A DNA stretch of 64,000 nucleotides from Platerodrilus igneus (Eukaryota; Arthropoda; Insecta; Coleoptera; Lycidae). The position numbers and the translations under genes are program-made. Within the stretch, counting starts at the first letter, position 1. The number at the start of each line of letters is the position of its first letter. Under the pieces are notes generated by a model. That model was not told the DNA's origin. It saw only the letters and a list, made by a program, of their open reading frames with translations, and made no database searches. Below are positions 1 through 11,600 of this stretch, piece by piece. The stretch covers positions 5,442,501 to 5,506,500 of the forward strand of contig JARFIW010000884.1 in NCBI GenBank assembly GCA_036346225.1. The letters run 5' to 3'.

Positions 1-174
1 TTTATTTACTTTTATTATGATAAATTTGTACTTTTCTTTGAATTTATGTATATTCACAAACGATAATAAACTTATGATATTAATAAAATGTATACTCCTA
101 TACTTACCATGTATTTCATAATATTAACAAAAGAGGTATCACATTTAAGAAGTACGTACTACAGTCGTTGAAAA

Positions 175-307
175 AGTATAGTGTACAACACGCATGGAAT
201 GCCCATTTCTCACTCGTATGATTTGCAGCACTCGCTTTCAGCTCGTGCTGCAATTTATCATACTCGTGAGAAATGGGCATCATTCCATGCTCGTTGTACA
301 ATATACT
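175..307. repeat. 133-bp imperfect inverted repeat (hairpin)
   Basis: The left arm starting agtatagtgtacaac is matched by gttgtacaatatact at the right end. The pairing continues inwards through ATGGAATG, CCCATTTCTCA and TGCAGCACTCG, with a short loop near 235-245. It looks like a small foldback or MITE-type element or a cruciform-forming site. No target duplication is obvious, so its mobility is unproven. The small open frame across it is only translated hairpin. Confidence 0.75.
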
Positions 308-3199
308 AATACAATACAAATTAGATCAGCATTCCAGCATAGTTAGCTATAGAATGCTTTTTGATGATTTTTCTAGCACGTGATTCGTACATGTACTTCA
401 AAAGAGGGTAACAATTCGTACGTGTCGAAAAATAAAATGTTAGTATATGCAGTTCATATTGTATAACTTAATAAACGAACAAATGGAGCCCTTTCATGTT
501 TTTTGTCCATTATTTCTAAAAAGACAAAGTAACCATGCATGGTTGGTTGCTAAACTCTTTATTTATAGCATATACAGCACAGCTATTCATTAACCCTAAG
601 CCGGACTACTTTGAATTTCCATATAGATGCAATTCCTCCATTTACTAAATAGTATCCAACTCCAGCGTAGATTTACTTTCAAACGCAGATTGGTTCTCAA
701 ATCAACAAACGTCAAATGAACATATACCACATGCATACCAACAACTACCCACATACGCAATGACGGTCCCTATAATTTGCTTTCCAATCAATAAAAATAC
801 AACCATCACCCCGGTTTAATTTAATTCAACACAGGCAATGACAAAGGGTTGCGATGACCGAATTGTAGCTACGTGTTTGACTTTTAGCGTTTCCGATAAA
901 ACTTTCTGATGTTCAATTTTGTTGAGCATTTGTTTCAATTGACGTGTTCTATATCACACTATTCTCATAGGATTTCTAGTCATCTTTGTTATTTATGATA
1001 CTTCTGCGAACACTTTACATCTGTTTGTCGTCCTGTCAGATACCTTATTACAAGTTAGAATGCATCTAACTGAACAGCATCGAAGGTCCTGCACTAATGT
1101 ACGCATGCAACAAGCCAAGCACAAGTTGATTTTAATTTATATACAGAAAATCTCAAAAGTTTAGAAAGACAAAAGACTGAAACTAGTAAGACAATAAGTT
1201 TCTCGACGAGTTCACAATTTAATCCACGCGAAGCCGAGTTTTGTATTGTAAATAGTTCATAAAAGAGCTTTTGGTTGAAATTGTTAAGGTTAAAAGTCAA
1301 ACTAACTATATTCGAGTTACATACTGTGCATTCTTAAATCTTGTATATGTCGAGTAAAATTGATAAGAGAGAAATACCCCCGACTTATTTTAGTATTTGA
1401 GAATTCCTGGCAACAACGACGTGAAACAATGCTCCAAAATTCAAAGGTAACTGTTTAACTCATCGCGTCAATTTAGACAATTACTTCCTCTGAATATTCC
1501 ACTGCAAAACGTAACTGTCTGTCTAGTAATTTCCTGTGCATTAACCAGAGATCGCGTTTGGGTCCAAAAGTAAAATCAATAGCGTTTAATTAAATGTACC
1601 TGATGATAAAGCTAACTCACGAGGTTTTAAATTCAAAAATGATCATATCGCCTAATTAGTTATACATTTAAAATATTCATTCTCACGTTACAGTCTCCGA
1701 CCCTTGACCATGTGTTTTGACACTTATACTTAGCACATGTTATCCGATTTTTTAATAGTTTCAAGAAAATTTTTATGTCAATTTTTAAATAACGTTCAAA
1801 ATTAGAAACCTAATTTCAATCACAATCTACGATTAGACTACCCAAAGCACATTTTTTTCATGTCAGATTATCAAAATCAATTAATTAAACTGTTGGTATT
1901 ACAGTAAAAGCGTAGGAAAGTATGGCAAAGCAACTTGGTACTTACTAAAAGTTACAATAGTTAACATGTTATTATTTTGTCTCAAATAAAATAAACATTG
2001 GTTTTTATATATTATCCTCGCAAAGAAAAAACAAAACTGGCGTAGTCATCGGTAGGAACCTGGAGAGGTAAGATAATCGTTGACGAAAAATCCCCTGTTC
2101 ACTGCGTGCCACGACATAATAACTTTGACTCCAAAAAATCAAAACTTAGGGAACACAAAAACTTTTAATCACGTAAGTGTTGAGCGCCTTCTTATTTCAA
2201 TTTTGCGTTCTAAATTATGTGAATTAAAACGCAAAAGCTGCTTCAAATGAAATTTATGTCTATTCATGATTTTATTAAATATTTTAATAATATTTCTATT
2301 AACGTCGATTTCGAACTAAGCCGATCATTGAAGAGACAAAATAAATTTTGACAACGTTTAGACAATCCTCAGGTTGTAAACATCTCAAACCTTTTATTAA
2401 TGCAGCAAATTAAATTTTTCAACAGACATGGCAACTTCAATTTCTTCTACGATTATCGAAGAAGTTGGCGAATTCATTCTTTGCAGACCAGATTTAATTA
2501 CATTGTTCCAGATTAGGAAAACTCTAAAAAATGAATTTAAATGACGCCCTGTCAGTATCTGAACATCATTAGTAGCCGCTACCAAAATGGTATTCAATAT
2601 TGATCTTCTCTTTGTATCGGTTTCCTCATTTTTAGCAAATAATAAATAACTCTTGACAATTTTTTTCTCCTATAATAAGATTTGTGTTTCGCTTTTTGGT
2701 ACAGTAGATTGATTCATCGAATTGAATTAAAAAAATGCACCGAATAACTCTGAGGAATTTTCTGATGATACCTGACGGTCCGTTTTGAACGGACCTGCAC
2801 CTTGAAAAGTTCTAGAATACTAGAACGTAGAATGGCCTGCGCGTTTCAATGAGCTGAAGAACCGTTCTATAGGTTTAACTGAATCAGTGGGATCTTTAGT
2901 GAGGAACCAGACTAAGACAGGTTCCCGAAAGAGGGCAGCAGCTCTTTCGTATTTAGAGTGGCAGAGACCATAGGGGTTGGTATGACATTCTAAGACACTA
3001 CTTAGATATGGAACTCAACGGGATCATCACATTATCTTCCACAGCGTATCAATAATATTGTCAAAACTGATGGAATTATCTAGAGTAAAAGATTTCGGAA
3101 TTAAAATAGTCCCCAATTCGAATCTCCGCGAGGAAACTGCTTCGGAGGAAGCAAGCTCAATAACAAGAAAGATAGAATCGGGAATATCTTCCAAGCCCG
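308..3199. other. AT-rich non-coding stretch, no gene seen
   Basis: No open frame over about 70 codons and no recognisable domain on either strand. Two small stem-loops sit side by side at about 2777-2795 and 2808-2825. The last 200-400 bp directly precede an RTE endonuclease reading frame and may be that element's 5' untranslated region, but nothing in the sequence proves this. Confidence 0.6.
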
Positions 3200-3203
3200 G
3201 GCG

Positions 3204-3850
3204 TGGAATGCTAGAAGCATGAGGCAAGTAAGCAACCTAGAAAATTTGAAAATTAAAATGGATAGTTTAGCGCTAGATATAATAAAGATTAACGAAGTTC
3301 GGTGGTCAGAGGCGAGAGCTTTTTACATCGGCGACTTTAAGGTAATTCATACAGGCCCGGAGAACGGATATTCGGGTTTGGAGAAGACGAAAAAGAATAA
3401 AACACTGTGTGGAAAAGTACTTACAAAAGAACGAAAGATTACCGTAGTTAGATTAGAATCTAAATCGGCAAATACAGTAATAGAGGTAGAAGCGATCTAC
3501 AAAGATATAGTAGACACACTAAGATTCGTAGAAAGACATGAAATTTTAATAATTACGAGAGATTTTAATACAGTAGTAGGTGAGAGTAGGGAAAGAGTAG
3601 TAGTAGGTTTATTTGGTTCAAGCACGAGAAACGACGAGGGAAATAGCTGGTAGAATCTTGCGATAGTAGAAGACGCCAGGAGACAGGGAGATATCAAATA
3701 GATTATATTCTAGTTAGACATCGGTTTAGGATAAAGTAAATGACTGTAGAAGCTGCTAGAAAGCAGGTAAAGACACTGACCACTACATAGTACTTATGAA
3801 AGCCGTGCTAAAAATTAAAAAATTTAAAAAATGGAACTTTCAATTTGAGA
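3204..3850 (+). pseudogene. RTE family 1: AP-type endonuclease domain
   Basis: The frame opens with WNARSM, the usual start of an exonuclease-endonuclease-phosphatase domain in RTE elements, before the ATG at 3219. It then shows KINEVRW, where the Glu is a catalytic residue, followed by a GYSG-type segment. The normally conserved GDFN motif reads RDFN. After a stop near 3653, the C-terminal IDYILV motif and the remains of the SDH motif can be followed with stops to about 3800. In this clade the domain nicks target DNA to prime reverse transcription. The altered GDFN and the stops mean this copy is inactive. Confidence 0.75.
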
Positions 3851-3989
3851 AAAATTTGAAAAAAAGTAAAACGAATTACCGAAAGACATCGGTAAAATTT
3901 CTGATAATAAGGAAGTAGAAGCAGAATGGAATAACATTAAATCCAACTTAGACGTGGAGGTCAGAGATACTATGGAGTAAAAGAAAATA

Positions 3990-5025
3990 AGAAACCATGG
4001 GTAACAAAGAATATTCTGAATTTAATAGAAAAAAAGATAAAAATACAAAACAGACCAGACGAAGCAGGGAAACTGATGGAAAGCCATAAAATTGGAAATT
4101 ATTCGCAAATGCAGGAAAGCTAAGGAACAATGGATTGAGGAAAAGTACAAAGAAATACAAACCAAGACGGAAATAGGAAAGACTGACGAAGCATACAAAC
4201 TAATTAGAATGAAGTTTAGAGATATAAAACCCTATAAAAAAGAGGCACGGAAGGGGGAATCATTATCGAAAATGTGAAAAAGGTAGGATGACAAGAATAT
4301 ATAGGGAATTTATATGCAGGACAAGAATTAGAAACACTAGAACAATCATCAAACATTGAAATGAATGACTTGGAATATCCTATACTTAGAGATGAGTTTG
4401 AACTAGCATTGAAGAGCTGAAAAATAAGGCACCAGGTATAGATTAGGTGCAAGCAGAAACTTTAAAAACCGTTGGACAAGCAGTAACAAAATTTCTCTTC
4501 CAAATTGTAAGATATATGAGACAACGAGATACCCAAAGATTTCAAACGTAGCACCATAGTCACTAGACCAAAAAATAGAGGTGCGGATATATGTACAAAT
4601 TTTCGAATAATAAGTTTGACTGCACGCTTGTCAAAAATATTAACTAGAATTGTACAAAGACGGATGGAAAAATGGACCGAAAAAATATTAGGAAAAGATC
4701 AATTTGGGTTTGGCAAAACGGGGAACACGGGATATCATTTTAGCTTTAAGGGTGCTAATGGAGAAAACAATAGAAAAAGCAGAAACCGCGTATATATACA
4801 TTTGGAAAAAGCATTGGACAATGTAAAATGGGAAAAAATATTTCAAATACTCAAAAGCTTGGAATGAGTGTAGAGACAAAACAAGAATATGCCCTACCCC
4901 CGTTAATTTTTAACTTCTATATCGAAGAGGCAATAAATACTCTCAAATGCAGAAAAGCATTTGAAACTAATTATACAGGAACAAACAATTGATATGCTTA
5001 GATTTACAGATGATATAGTGGTATT
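3990..5025 (+). pseudogene. RTE family 1: linker and reverse transcriptase, interrupted
   Basis: After a PWVTK-type linker (about 3998) and a lysine-rich segment (4092-4277), RT blocks follow: APGID-like at about 4430, a segment reading LTARLSKILTRI (4616-4655), DQFGF at about 4700, a degenerate LEKALDNVKW block, PLIFNFYIEEA, and finally LRFTDDIVV. The last is the catalytic Asp-Asp box, usually FADD. The reading frame changes several times. The sequence stops just after this box, where the family-2 RTE begins at 5026, and resumes at 8009. Confidence 0.75.
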
Positions 5026-5055
5026 TTCAACACAGACTATAGGTAAGAAAAAAAT

Positions 5056-7610
5056 AGAAGCGAGACACCCCTGGGTAACAAAGGAGATATTAGATTTAAT
5101 AGAGAATAGAAGAAAGCTTAAACCTTTCAGAGAGTTGGATAGTGAAAGTAAGCAAAAATATAATCAAGTTAGAAATAGAATAGTACATGAGTGTAGAAAA
5201 GTTTGAAATAAATGGATGGAGGAAAATTGTAAGGTAATACAAGATGATTTGAGAGTAGGTAAGACAGACAGGGCTTACAAGGCAGTTAAAAAGCTTTTCT
5301 GGGAAGATAGGAAAAAATATAATGGTATTAAAGACGAGAATATGTTACGTGCCAAATTTGGCACTAGACTTTTGTTAGTTTTAGTTTTGATGTGCGGGAG
5401 TTTTCGCGCCTTAAATTTGAAAGGCTTAGCGCGTATTTCCGTTACGTCAGAAGTGCGTTGGACGAACTTCGTGCCGACGCGGGTAAGGAGAAAAAGTGGG
5501 GAAGTTTCCGGGAGACGCTGAAACGTGGCTTTTTGCCTTTGAACTTCGAATAGAGTGGTTGTGTCAGGTATCGTATCGTACCTTTATCTTTATTTATGTA
5601 GATTTCCTTGCCTTATCTGATTGTCGTTCCTATAAACCTGTTCCTGCCATTTCCCTATATAGATAGAAAGAAAATATGAACACAACCTGGCCGAACCGGA
5701 GTCCACGCCCTGCAGCGCTAGTCGGAGCAGTCATGATTGAGGTTGCAGCCACCATCTTTAAATAATTTGGAAAGGAAGCTGGACCTATTCATGTGAGTAC
5801 CCCGTGTGTGGGATTTTGTTTATAATACCTTTTTTGAAAATGGACTATTTCGTCATTACGTGTTAAATTTGCATATTGTGTGACGTCATCGACAGATGGG
5901 CGCGCTAGTTTCTGTATTTTAGATTAGCGTTACCAACTGCCGTTGTGTCGCATATATTGCGTTCACGGGGCGCTAATAAATACTGAGCTTCTAATAAATA
6001 AAGTTGAGGTAGCAGATAGATGGAAAAGATATTTAGAAGATTTATATAAGGGAGACGATATGGATGAGTTAGAGAACGACCAAGAAGAGGACGTAAAAAT
6101 AGGGTTCTCAATATTAAGAGAGGAATTAGATAGAGCTGTTAGAGATCTTAAACTAAACAAAGCGCCAGGGATAGACAATATACCCGCAGAATTAATAAAA
6201 TATGCAAGTCAGAAAATTTTAGACAGACTATATGAACTAGTAAAAGTAGTATATGACACATGTGAGGTCCCAATAGATTTCGAAAAAAATATTATTATCC
6301 AAATCTCAAAAAGCCAAGAGCTGATAGGTGTGAGAATTTTAGAACGGTTAGTTTAACTTCCCACGCTTCCAAAATACTAACAATAATAATTAAAAATAGT
6401 GTAGAAGCTTTGACTGAGAATTATTTAGGCGAAGACCAATATGGTTTTCATAAAGACAGAGGGACTAGAGAACCGATACTAATGATTAGGGTAGTTATCA
6501 AAAAAAGGGTACAAAAAATAAAATGACTCATTTCGCGTTTGTAGATTTAAAAAACTATTTAATAGAATTAATTGGATTGTTATGTTCAGGGTTTTGCGAA
6601 AAATAAGAATCTCTCATAGGGATAAAAAATTATTGACAGTCTATATAAAAACCAAAGCGTAGTAATTAGATTTGATGAAATAGAAAAGGAAGCTAAGATT
6701 AGAAATGGTGTTAGACAAGGCTGTCTACTATCTCCCTTGATTTTTAATTTTTATATTGAGGAAGCTTTAAACTTAGCTAGAGATAGGTATTAGTGTACAG
6801 GGACAGAAAATAGCATGTTACGTTTTGCAGATGATATAGCCATTATAGCAGAGTCTAGAAAAGAGTTAAGAGAGTTTTTAAATATTTTAGATGAGATACT
6901 ACAGAGTAACCATAGTATGAGAATTAACTCAGGAAAGACAAAGATAATGACAAGTGAGTTAGAGCCTAGTTCTAAACCAAAATTAAAAATAGGTAATACC
7001 GAGTTAGAGGAGGTAGATGAATTTTGCTATTTAGGTAGTATAATTACAATGGATGGACGTAGCAGAAGGGATATAGTAGCTAGAATAGCTCAAGCAAGAA
7101 AAATGTTTTTAAAAAAGAAAAACTTACTAATAGCTAATAGTATTAGTTTAGATAATAGAAAAAGTTTCTTAAAGTCGTACGTATGGAGCGTTCTACTATA
7201 CGGTAGTGAAACTTGGACAATTAAAGAGGTAGATAAGAAAAAGATAGAAGCTTTTGAAACTTGGTGTTATAGTAGAATGTTAAAGATTAGTTGGACAGAT
7301 AGAGTAACAAATGAGGAAGTTTATAGAAGGATAGGTGAGGAACCCTGTATGTGAAAACAACTAAAGGTCAGGGGAGATAGAATTATAGGGCACCAGTTAA
7401 GACATGAGGGACTATTTAGTAAGGTCTTAGATTATAGACTACTATAATAATAGAGTAGGAAGGCCTAGACAAAGTTATGTTAGTCGAATTATTAGAGATT
7501 TAGGTTGTGAAAGATATGTAGACATTTTTAGACTAGCTCAGAATAGAAAAGAATTTAGAGCTGCCCCAAACCCACCTTTAGTAAGTTCGAAAACAAAACA
7601 AAAAAAAAAT
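5056..7610 (+). pseudogene. RTE family 2 reverse transcriptase polyprotein
   Basis: It begins inside the linker (HPWVTKEILDLIE) and continues with a KKYNGIKDEN segment. At that point it is interrupted by a solo LTR (5343-5978). It resumes in the same frame with VEVADRWKRYLEDLY, then NKAPGIDNIP, DQYGF, RQGCLLSPLIFNFYIEEAL and LRFADDIAII, the intact catalytic box at about 6815-6845. After that come FCYLGS, YGSETW and the thumb and C-terminal segments to about 7600. A long clean frame covers 6815-7354. A TGA stands where relatives have Trp at 7352-7354, and other stops lie at 6300-6800. It lacks the endonuclease, as expected of a 5'-truncated copy. Confidence 0.8.
5343..5978. mobile_element. Solo LTR, 636 bp, with 4-bp target duplication
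   Basis: It begins TGTTACGTGCC and ends GCGCTAATA. The flanking sequence is aata on both sides (5339-5342 and 5979-5982). Taking out the element plus one aata copy rejoins the surrounding RTE reading frame without a shift (DEN then TELLINK), which is strong evidence for a simple insertion. No coding sequence lies inside. The superfamily is uncertain; a 4-bp duplication suits Gypsy, or Pao/BEL at the lower end of its range. It presumably arose by LTR-LTR recombination. Confidence 0.8.
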
Positions 7611-7830
7611 AAATAAAAATCAGTTAACTAAACGTCAGCATGACATAACTCACAATTAGTTAGCGGTCTGGCATGTTGGCAGCGATTCGTTGCTTAAGCC
7701 TTACCATAACATATAATTTAACACTATTCCTGGGGGGGGGGGGGGCACGTAATATTTAATTTCCTTATAAATGCGAATCATGTAAACATGCTGGAGTTCT
7801 TTAAGAACCATCAGGTTGCTAATATCTATA
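7611..7830. other. Spacer with a run of 14 G
   Basis: This short stretch between two RTE 3' ends has no coding potential. A homopolymer of 14 G occupies 7732-7745. Such a run could form a G-quadruplex or be a length artefact of sequencing. Confidence 0.6.
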
Positions 7831-8008
7831 TAGAGCCAGATAGATAAGAAAAAGATACAAGAGTTTAAGAAGATCTAGCCCAAGCTATATTAGTTAAATT
7901 ATTAGAAATTTAGGCTGCGAAGGGTATGTACAACTTTTTAGATTAGCACAAAATAGAAAAGTGCTGCGTCAAACCAACCTTAAGAAAGGTCAAAAAGAAA
8001 ATGATGAT
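7831..8008 (+). pseudogene. RTE family 2: second 3'-end fragment
   Basis: It matches the C-terminal coding part of the pol above: a DKKK-like segment, then ILGCEGYV- and RLAQNRK-like segments, with an internal deletion. It ends in AGAAAATGATGATGA, a typical RTE tail, immediately before the resumed family-1 element. Confidence 0.65.
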
Positions 8009-8655
8009 GATAGTGGTATTAACATCTAGCAAGTACAGCATTAGCATCTAGCAAGAAAGAGTTTGAAGCAGCTCTTAATAAAACGAAAACAGTACCAACA
8101 CAGAGATATGATATGAAAATTAATAAAAATAAAACTAAACTACTGATGTAAAGGAGGACAAATAAGTAAAAATCCCAGAATACAAATAGGAAACGAGAGC
8201 TTACAAGAAATTAAGAATTTCTGCTACCTAGGAAGCTAAGTAATGCAAGCTGTTAAAGGCGCAAAAGATAAAATAAAAATGTTTGAAAACAACAAATATA
8301 GAAACAACAAGAAGTTGTTGAAAGCATGTGTTGAGTACAGTACCGTACGACTGTGATACGTGGACAGTATGAGAAGCAGACAAACAAAAGATAGAAATCT
8401 TTAGAATGTGGTGCTACAGACGTGTAATAAAGAATCGTTGACAGACAAAATTAAGAGCAAAGAGGTTCTAAAAATAGTAGGAAAAAGAAAGAGAGGTAAA
8501 GGTAGAACTAGGTTAAACTATTGCACATAGATAGTGAACAATGTAAGCTGTAGGAATTTCAAGAAAATGTGTAGGTTATCTCAGCATAAGAAACACCGAA
8601 GGTACGCGTCTAATCAGTTTCAGAACTGAAAACCTAATGATGATAAAAATCTGAC
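8009..8655 (+). pseudogene. RTE family 1: C-terminal part after the interruption
   Basis: It resumes with VVLTSSK-like codons directly downstream of the Asp-Asp box broken at 5025. It then shows RIQIGNESLQEIKNFCYLGS, a degraded YGCDTW-like block, a WTDKIKSKEVL-like block and the final CRNFKKMCRLS segment. It ends in the family 3' terminus ACCTAATGATGATAAAAAT. Many stops are present. A copy of the short motif CATCTAGCAAG is duplicated near its start (8024-8034 and 8047-8058). Confidence 0.7.
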
Positions 8656-11600
8656 GGTATCTTATGATGCAGAACAGTTTTTTAATCTTTGACTGACAGC
8701 AAGATTAATTGTGTATGGTATTCGTGCTTTCACAGTTAACAATAAAATGTTACATGAGACTCGTAGTCCACCTTCTTGTTTAGAAGACGTCGCAAAAAGA
8801 TTTGTTGTAGTTGACTGTTTTAAATACCTCTACTCCAATCTTTGAAAATTGGATAAATCCTTGCCCTTTTTATCAGTATTCACTTTATTCAAATGCTCTT
8901 GTATCCCAGTAGGATTCATGCTTTCGATCGAAAAAACCTTTTTGACGAATTAAACAAATAGGCGAGTGGGTAAATTCATATTTCAAACACTCAATACTAA
9001 GCAGGCACGGTTAAATAAATAAATTTTCAAATAGATTTAAAAATAATATAAAAATAATGGCTATAATGATTTCTATTACTTATCATATACGAATATAGAT
9101 TATTGGTAAAGTATACAAAATAAAAACACATTGCTAGAGTTATCAACGCTTTTTATACATCTGATTTCGTGCACGCGCCAATTTGTAGGCCTTTGTTTGT
9201 TTGCGATGCAGGCGCACATACATTGTAAACAGGTCATTACAATTTCCAATATTTTAGTTGGAACGTGCAAGATTACGTGAATAGCATCTATGCTTACAAA
9301 CTTGCAAAGGCTTGTCTCCTACAATACTAATCGATATTAAGTATTCGTATACTTAAAGTTAATTTAAATATTTTACTGCTTATTTCCACATTACTATAAG
9401 ATAAAAATTTTAGATAGCTAGAAAGATGTTTACTCGTGAAAATAGTAGGTTTTTCAAAGTATTTTATATTAATTTCCAAAAAAGGTAAGTACGTTAGAGT
9501 CACCCCTTTTGACTCTCTTTCCCCCTCCACCCCAATTGGATTTTTTGATGCTATGCTGTTTAATTTGTTCTTGTTTTTCCTAAACTGTTTCTGTTATCTT
9601 CAGTTGGTAAAGATAAGTTGCGCCTACACTTTTACCTGGTAGTACACTGATCTCTTCTTATTATTCATGCACACAAATTAAATAGAATAAGTATTGTTAG
9701 TTTGAGCACAATATGTCAATTAGTTATGATAAATAAATAGTAAGTATATAGGCGTGTTACGCGCCAAAACCGCTTTCCAAAAGATTTTAGTAAATAATTA
9801 TTTTAAGAAATCTATGTAAAATTAATTTAGATATATTACACATAGTGCTATAATATAGTTTTAGAAACTAGGGCATTGCGCAAAATAATGTGATCTAAGT
9901 TCCCTGGAAATGTTTAGGGGAATATCCCTCTATTATCGTGTTACCTTGTGGTTAGGACGGTTCTCACGGATCGTGGAACGGATATGTTGTTTTCCGGACT
10001 AATCAAAACGCGCAACGTAAAAGCGGTAGTGGTAAACAAGTTCAAGGGACCGCGGACTATGATAATTCCTTATGTAACCAACTTCACCTTATATTTGAAA
10101 TAGAACAGGCGTTGAGCAATCCCAAACCGAAAACTGAGAGAAACATGCTACGTTCATTGGTTGCTGTTATTTCGCTCCAGTATATTTGAGGATTAATATT
10201 ACGTTACGGTTGTACTTAGAGTTTTTTTTATCACTGGAGAGGTACAAGTTAGGCAAATCATTCTGCCTGCCTATGCTACTTATCGATATTTTAGTGTATT
10301 TAAACTGCTATCCCGACTTTATCTAAAAGACGGCTTTGAATTGATTTGAAGTTACTCGGAAACTGAGTTGTTTTGCTAGTGCAACGATCTGTCAAAAAAA
10401 TATAATGTTTTGATATTCAAGCAAGCAATACACGATTACTTCTTTAACATATCTCCTATTACGTATTGCTTCTTCCATTTGGTTCGGTTCATAAAAGAAT
10501 CCTTGATACTGTTCGTGTATCTAGTCCAATGACTATCGTGGCTGCTTTCTTCTGTGTCTTTTACAAGTACTGTTAGTTTTGGTGGTAAAAGCTATTGAGG
10601 TTATAATTAGTGGACCTAAAGTAATAGAACCAGATAGTTGGATACACTGATTTGAAATCCACTACAATGTGACTAAAAGATAAGAAAGTGTCATGTGAGT
10701 AATTGGTTGGTATCCGGTTCTTTGTTACTTATGGTCAGGATACACCGTGTAAGTACTTAATTTCCTTGGTGACCACGAGGTAGTAGTACTAAAAGTATTT
10801 AAGTTTTGTGACTTTGTGGGACAAACACTACATATGATGACCGTGTTAGATATATAATTAGAGATATAATTGTATTCACGTATATTTTATGACAATTACT
10901 ATGTTAGTCGTTCTGTTTTGTATATACCGTAGATTGTAGTTATTAAAAACCGTACTCATTAGGAGAGTTGGGTTAGGCAAACACTATCTCGATATAGTTA
11001 GTTATTAGTCGCATTCTGTGTTATAGACGTGTCTAGTAGATTTACTACAAAGTCAATATATATGCAGAGATTGTGAACTCATCTGATACCTTTATTAGTC
11101 TTAACCGTTATATTCCCTTGATTTATACTTGTAACTGCCAAAATAATATAGCGGGCTACTATTAAAGCGTTTCACCAATTTAAAACAAGTAATAACAAGT
11201 CTTTATTACGCACTGTTCACAAGTCTAATTAACAGTATATGCCTTATTTATAGATGTTTTCAGTCCAATTAACAATGAAGCACTATCACACTAATGCTAT
11301 TTACAAGCACTAATATCTTCTTAAACTAAATTCTTAACCATAGGTCTATTAATAACACTAACACTACTATAATTTATTTATTACACTTTTGTTTATTTAT
11401 GTATTCTGTAAGCTGGCGGTACAATATACACGTTCACATGACACAAATTTATATTTACTAAAGGACTTTCAGAACGTAATGAACAACTAACTATATACGA
11501 GATGATCTATATACGACATTTTGATATAGACTAACTCTGTACTTCATCAGCGGTCTTATATATACCCTGAATTAAATAGATGATTCATACTCCGATATAT

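Larger units (their letters stand above)
5026..8008 (+). mobile_element. RTE-type element(s) of family 2 inserted into family 1
   Basis: The insertion is bounded by copies of about 11 bp (atagtggtatt) from the RT active-site region of the host RTE. It contains a 5'-truncated pol (5056-7610), an unexplained 220-bp spacer, and a second, shorter copy of the same family's 3' end (7831-8008) finishing in atgatgatga. The presence of two 3' ends means either two successive insertions or an internal rearrangement. I cannot decide which. Confidence 0.6.
3200..8655 (+). mobile_element. RTE-type non-LTR retrotransposon, family 1, split in two
   Basis: The left part (3200-5025) holds an AP-type endonuclease and most of the reverse transcriptase. 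The right part (8009-8655) resumes just after the RT active-site motif and runs to a GAT-rich 3' tail. The two halves share the motif atagtggtatt at the break (about 5015-5025 and 8010-8020), which I read as the target duplication made by the family-2 RTE lying between them. RTE elements encode one polyprotein of endonuclease plus reverse transcriptase and end in short tandem tails. This copy has many stops and frameshifts and is dead. Confidence 0.75.

Noticed and set aside
1094..1300. A 68-codon minus-strand frame
   Set aside because: Composition and length fit chance; no domain or neighbour supports it.
9755..10240. LTR-like start TGTTACGCGCC
   Set aside because: Resembles the solo LTR at 5343 for about a dozen bases only; no end, duplication or internal region could be found.
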